The notes beneath the pieces are model-generated. The model worked only from the letters and a program-made list of their open reading frames with translations, had not been told where the DNA came from and searched no databases. From Kingdonia uniflora (lineage: Eukaryota > Streptophyta > Magnoliopsida > Ranunculales > Circaeasteraceae): a DNA stretch of 64,000 nucleotides. The DNA is taken from contig JACGCM010000552.1 of the NCBI GenBank assembly GCA_014058105.1, positions 163,695 to 227,694 on the forward strand. The letters are read 5' to 3'. Below, piece after piece: positions 59,612 through 64,000 of the stretch (the stretch's first letter is position 1; each line of letters opens with the position of its first letter). Both the position numbers and the translations under genes were made by a program.

Positions 59612-60187
59612 TTATCCAAGGACCCCAGCGAGGTAAGCGAGTGCATCTGAATGTCTATTTTCTCCCCTTGGTAAATGTTCCATAGAAATTGTCTGAAATT
59701 TGTTCATTCGTTCGACCACTACAGCAGCATAGTCAATCATTTTCCCATTGGCTTGATAGATACCCGCGTGATGATTGACGATCAGTAATGAATTGGTGCA
59801 GACAGAGAGCTCTGCTACGCCCAGTGTGAGTGCCATGTCCAAGCCATGAATTAGTGCCTCATATTCTGCTACATTGTTGGTTACTTCGAAATTGAGATGA
59901 ATGGATTTTTCGAGACGATCATTGGAAGGAGTAATAAGAACAATCCCTACTCCTGATCCGGCTGGTCCGACGGAGCCATCCATCAAAAGTTGCCAGCCCT
60001 TCTTTATTACCCAATCAGACTTTACTTCAGGCTGTACTGTGAGTGGTTCATCTTTGTTTTTATCAACATCTTCTTCCCAATCAAGATCATCTACTGGAAA
60101 GTCAGCTAGAAAATCTGTTATAGTCTGACCTTTCTCATAGTGGCGTGACCCAAAATATATGTCGTGTTCTCCGAGTGTTACTGACAA
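59612..60187 (-). pseudogene. Second RNase H domain of element B
   Basis: One open frame of 191 codons with MDGSVGPAGSGVGIVL (D), NNVAEYEALIHGLDMALTLG (E), and HSDALAYLAGVLG. The third acidic position reads CTNSLL instead of YTDSLL in A, so one catalytic residue is lost. Confidence 0.88.
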
Positions 60188-60199
60188 TTGCTGAATACG

Positions 60200-61500
60200 T
60201 CAAGATTTTTTGCGCTTAGATAAGATTTTACAGAGTGGATAGTTTGTTAATACCCGAACAACGTGGGTTTGGAAATACTGTTTCAATTTCTGCGACGTAT
60301 AGACGAGGGCCAAAAGAAGCATTTTGATCTTGGTGTATCTTGTTTCAACAGGAGTCAGAGTCTTGCTGATAAAATAGACAGGTTTCTTGGTCTTTTCATC
60401 GAGTCGGAGGAAGACGGAGCTGAGAGAAGTATCTATGACGACTAAGTATACTGTTAGCTCTTCTCCATCTGTTGGTATGCTCATAACTGGTGGTTTACCC
60501 AAATGTTGTTTGAGTTCGAGGAAAGCGGCTTCGCATTTATCTGTCCACTCGATCTCAGGATCCTTTTTTGACTTTCCCCGCGATGTACTTTGTTTAAGCA
60601 GATCGAATAGAGGTCAGCATCTGTCTGATGATTTGGACACAAATCTGTTAAGTGCTGCGATCTTCCCGACTAGTTTCTGAACATCCTTTTTTGTCTTTGG
60701 AGAAGGCATAGACAAGAGAGCTCGTATACGTGATGCATCAGCTTTAATTCCTCGTTTGCTGATGAGGTGGCCCAAGAATTTCCCGGATTGTACTCCGAAT
60801 TGGCATTTATCAGGATTCCAATGCATTTTGTAAGCTCGCAAGATCGCAAAAGTTATTCGTAAATCTGCCAGATGGTCTTCTTTCTTGAGACTCTTGCAAA
60901 GCATGTCGTCGATGTAAACCTCCATTGTTTTACCGAGCCGATCTTTGAACATTTGCATCATCAATCTCTGATAGGTAGCGCCAACATTTTTCAGGCTGAA
61001 AGGCATGACCTTATAGCAATACAGGCCTTGTTCGGTGATGAATGCAGCCTTTGTCTTGATCTTCAAAGAAAAGTGGTATCTGATTGTACCCTGATACAAC
61101 ATCCATCATAGAGATGAGTTCATGCCCTGCTGTTGAATCGAGCAAATGGTTGATAATTGGAAGTGGAAAGCTATCTTTTGGAGTGAGTCGATTGAGATCC
61201 GTGAAGTCAACACAGATTCTGATCTTGTCATTTTTCTTTGGGACTACGACAATGTTCAAGATCCAGTCCGGGTAAATAGCTTTGCGGATAAAACCGACCT
61301 CAATCAATTTGTCGATCTCTTTGTTTACTTCGTCTCGTATTTTTGGTGCTAGAGTTCGTTGCTTCTGCTTAACCAGTTTTGCCTTCTCTTTCAACTCTAG
61401 CTTGTGGCATGCCATGGCTGGATCGATCCCTGGCATTTCGTGGAACGTTCACGCAATAATGTCGTGATTATCCGAAAGGAATTGTATGAGACCTGAACGT
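60200..61500 (-). pseudogene. Reverse transcriptase and Ty3-type RNase H of element B
   Basis: RT from MPGIDPAMACHKLELKEKAKL through RICVDFTDLNRLTPKDSFPLP, a frameshift near 61060 (LFFEDQDK/FSLKIKTK), MPFSLKNVGATYQRLM, catalytic YIDD near 60903, GHLISKRGIKADASRI, then RNase H (GKPPVMSIPTDGEELTVYL, PVYFISKTLTPVETRYTKI). Less damaged than the copy in A. Confidence 0.9.
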
Positions 61501-61733
61501 TCCTCCGTGCTCAAGAGGGTCCCGATGTGAGTTCCCCTTTGTGTGCCGTTGATCTCGATATATTTTGTTGGTTCAGCGCTTGGCAGCTGATGCTATGCTA
61601 GTACTGAATGTTGTAATTGCTATGCTGGAGCTGCTACAGCTGGCTCAGCTTCAATTGTATTATCGCAAGCTTGGGCTAATTTTTAGTTGCCTTTGATTTT
61701 GTAGATTCCTCCTTTCCAGTCGAACCGCAGCGC

Positions 61734-62036
61734 TTAATGATATGTGGAGGGAATAACTTTCATGTTATGTAGCCATGGTCGTCCCAGGATGCCCAGGTAA
61801 CGGGATTTTGTATTGATGACGTAAAAAACTATGTTAAGTGTGACTGGTCCGGTCATGATGGGAAGTGTAATTTTTCCAACGCATTCTTCCTTGGAACCGT
61901 TGAATCTAGAGACGTTGATGTCACTTGGCTCGACTCTGTCTGCTAAACCCATTTGGTCGATCGTGCTCTGGAATAGTAGTTTGACGCTGCTGCCGGTATC
62001 TACCATCATTGTATGCAAAACTATGTTTGATTTTTA
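61734..62036 (-). pseudogene. Aspartic protease domain of element B
   Basis: MVDTGSSVKLLFQSTIDQMGLADRVEPS... to YLGILGRPWLHNMK. The DTGSS active site and the whole domain are open here. Confidence 0.88.
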
Positions 62037-62159
62037 ACATGATGACGAGAACATCGTGATGCGGGAAGTTGACGTGACGTACGTCGCAATCTTCGAAAGA
62101 AATTCCCGGTCGTCGGCTGCTGGATTCTGCAACAAACGAGCTTCTTTATCTACCATTGT

Positions 62160-63749
62160 TAGATCATGGCATTGTCCAACACGCCTGCGTTTGGATCTGT
62201 TGGAGTGGCTGACTGTCTGAGTCTCGATAAAGTACAGATGTTTTTCCTCATTTGCTTCGTCACTCTGGACGACCGTGATTTCCGTTTTGTAGCTGCCATC
62301 TTTATAACTTTTTACGTCCACAATATATTCAAGCATCCGACTATGCGAAAATATACTTAAGAGGAGAAGTTTCAACACAAAACATTGTTCTGTGTCATGA
62401 TGGTGGATCTTGTGGTGAATGCAGTACAGTTTTCCTGGTATGTGTTAAAGAATATTGGCATTTTTGAAAAGCTCATCCTTTTATAGTAGCAGATATATGT
62501 TTGCAATGGTAGTTGTCAACTATGGTAAGCGTAGAACTGGTCTCATTTGTCCTTGACGTGTTCGATCATCATAGGATTTGAAACGTTTCTTATCGCCTCC
62601 ATAGTCTTTACTGCTGTTGCGAGCACGTTCTCCGGTATGATCATTGGTGGATAGAGCAATGCGCTGAGGTTTTTGTTTTTCGATCGTCAGTTTTTCGAGG
62701 TCAATGAAATTGTTGACCTTTTCCATCATATCCTATAATGTCTGCAGCTTGTTGAGGATCATATGTTCCTTAACTCGTCCATCTATGAGTAACACATTGG
62801 TGAAAGCGGAAATCGTGATCTTTTTGTCGAGGTTATCGAGCTAGCCCGAAAATTTTTCTAGTAAATGTCTCCAATCTTTCCCCTGGCGCTTGCTTAAGAC
62901 TAAACAAAGAGTAAAAACTTTTCTCCTTGTCTTTATTATGCGAATAGTTCTTGACGAACAGTTCCCGAAGTTGCCCGAAGGTGAGGATAGATCCTTCATC
63001 CAGTGTATGAAACCATTATAGAGGCTCGCCTTTTAAGCTGGTCGGGAATAGACGACAAAGGATGTGGTTGGAGGAGGAATATAGTCCCAAAGAATCTTAA
63101 AATTCTTGGACGTGTTCCATAGGATCCCCCCTTCGTATTTCTGAATCATTGGAGTGCAAAAACTGGTTGGTACTTCTTTGTCTAGCAACTCCTGTGCGAG
63201 CGGACTCTTCTACAACCTTGCATAGTTGCTCCTCCCGTTGAGTATTTGAGTGTCTAAGAGCTCTTTGATGCATTTGTCCACCTATTATGGAGTGAGGTGT
63301 TGTCGAGACATGACAACTTGTCTTGTTGTTGGTCCTCTCGTAGGATTGTGCTCCCCTGTTGCTTCTCCCATGCGGTCATAGACTGAAATTCAGGGCTTTT
63401 CCCTGTTTTGCTCCTCTTGTGGCTGTAGATCTATTACCGCTTCAGTGGGTAATGGTGGATTGATGTGACTCCGAGGCAGGACTGGTTCTTGCTGAATCTG
63501 AGGAAGCGCGGTATTTCTACCTTGATACCCCAAGCGATCATGGACTGATATTCTCAAGGCGGCGGGCAGAGAGTTTTACTGTCTCGGATTTGCCGTTATT
63601 TGAGCTTGTAGTGCCATGATAGTATTCTGCATGCTGGCAAGCTGTTTCTCCATTCGTTGCTCGGTTTCTGTCTGTACAGCCATTCGCAGATCTGTTACTC
63701 CTTCAGCAGCATCAGGCAGGGCGTAGTGTGATTTGTCTTGATTTGCCAT
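62160..63749 (-). pseudogene. gag of element B
   Basis: ATG 63747-63749 (MANQDKSHYALPDAAEGVTD). The N-terminal region has stops (after NPRQ, after REKP and further on); the retrotrans_gag core is broken by several stops in 62730-63190, ending with MMEKVNNFIDLEKL at about 62729 and a further piece to 62160. Confidence 0.85.
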
Positions 63750-63805
63750 CTTTGAAAGTTAAATGCGGTGAAAACTGGATCGGAGAACGCTGAGTGTAAT
63801 CTTCG

Positions 63806-63823
63806 TTCCCACAGACGGTGCCA
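63806..63823 (-). promoter_or_regulatory. Primer-binding site of element B
   Basis: Minus TGGCACCGTCTGTGGGAA two bases after the LTR end. It resembles the TGGCGCCGTCTGTGGGA sites of other Tat-type elements; the priming tRNA was not identified. Confidence 0.8.
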
Positions 63824-63825
63824 AA

Positions 63826-64000
63826 TGTAATAGCCTATTTTCGTATTGCACGAAGATAGCGCTTTACACCTTCGAAATCTAGTATGTTTAGTTATGAACA
63901 GGAAACAAACAACACTAGATTTAGCGTGGAAAACCCTTGAATGGGTTAAAAACCATTACCTCTCCTGAGATTTTTTAGAAGCGAGGAGGTAATATTTTAG
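63826..64000 (-). repeat. 5' LTR of element B (partial)
   Basis: The last 175 bp of the LTR in element orientation, ending CGAAAATAGGCTATTACA; the rest is off window. Confidence 0.92.

Larger units (their letters stand above)
50253..64000 (-). mobile_element. Element B: second Tat-lineage retrotransposon, right end off window
   Basis: Same family and layout as element A in the opposite orientation: gag, protease, RT, RNase H, second RNase H and integrase on minus (63749 down to 58262), a tandem array, an antisense gene on plus (52183-57154) and a short antisense ORF (50890-51210) next to the 3' LTR. Lacks the hAT-like insertion of A. The 5' LTR is cut by the window end, so the target duplication cannot be checked; the five bases before the left LTR are CTATC. 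Confidence 0.93.

Overview
The window is nuclear DNA of a flowering plant, probably a eudicot. Evidence: intron-rich genes with GT-AG introns, a plant Rab7 (RABG3) GTPase, a DYW-type pentatricopeptide (PPR) gene, a DUF1475 membrane protein, a bL17 ribosomal protein gene, and large Ty3/Gypsy retrotransposons of the Tat and Athila lineages. The species cannot be told from the sequence.

Positions 1 to about 11,000 are a gene island with four genes, all on the minus strand: a DUF1475 gene cut by the left window edge; a PPR-DYW gene closely resembling Arabidopsis LPA66, with an in-frame TGA just before its DYW domain; RABG3 (seven coding exons, reconstructed from start to stop, 205 aa); and a bL17-family ribosomal protein gene (six exons, 160 aa).

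From about 13,100 to the right edge the window is a nest of transposable elements. The oldest layer seems to be a PIF/Harbinger-type region: a MYB/SANT-like pseudogene, a DDE transposase pseudogene and a GRF zinc-finger gene, all on minus. It is broken by element A (Tat-type, 14,613-30,823, TSD ATCTG, inserted in the MYB-like gene), a solo LTR of the same family (32,410-33,082, TSD AAAAG), element C (Athila-type, 33,197-43,276) and element D (truncated Athila-type on minus, whose 3' LTR abuts the interrupted transposase at 45,443). A 1,452-bp hAT-like element (TSD ACAACAAT) sits inside element A. A second Tat-type element, B, fills 50,253 to the window end in the opposite orientation.

The most interesting content is in elements A and B. 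Besides gag, protease, reverse transcriptase, two RNase H domains and integrase, each carries a long block between integrase and the 3' LTR that codes on the strand opposite to gag-pol. It holds a short antisense ORF of about 108 codons next to the 3' LTR, a TATA box about 100 bp before an ATG, and a multi-exon gene with an N-terminal globular part and long coiled coils. At least one intron stands at the same place in both copies, which fits a gene transcribed antisense to the element's genomic RNA: its introns are not removed during retrotransposition. A tandem array (156-bp period in A, 146-bp in B) separates the convergent pol and antisense genes. Neither copy is intact, but they are damaged in different places, so comparison reveals the ancestral layout.
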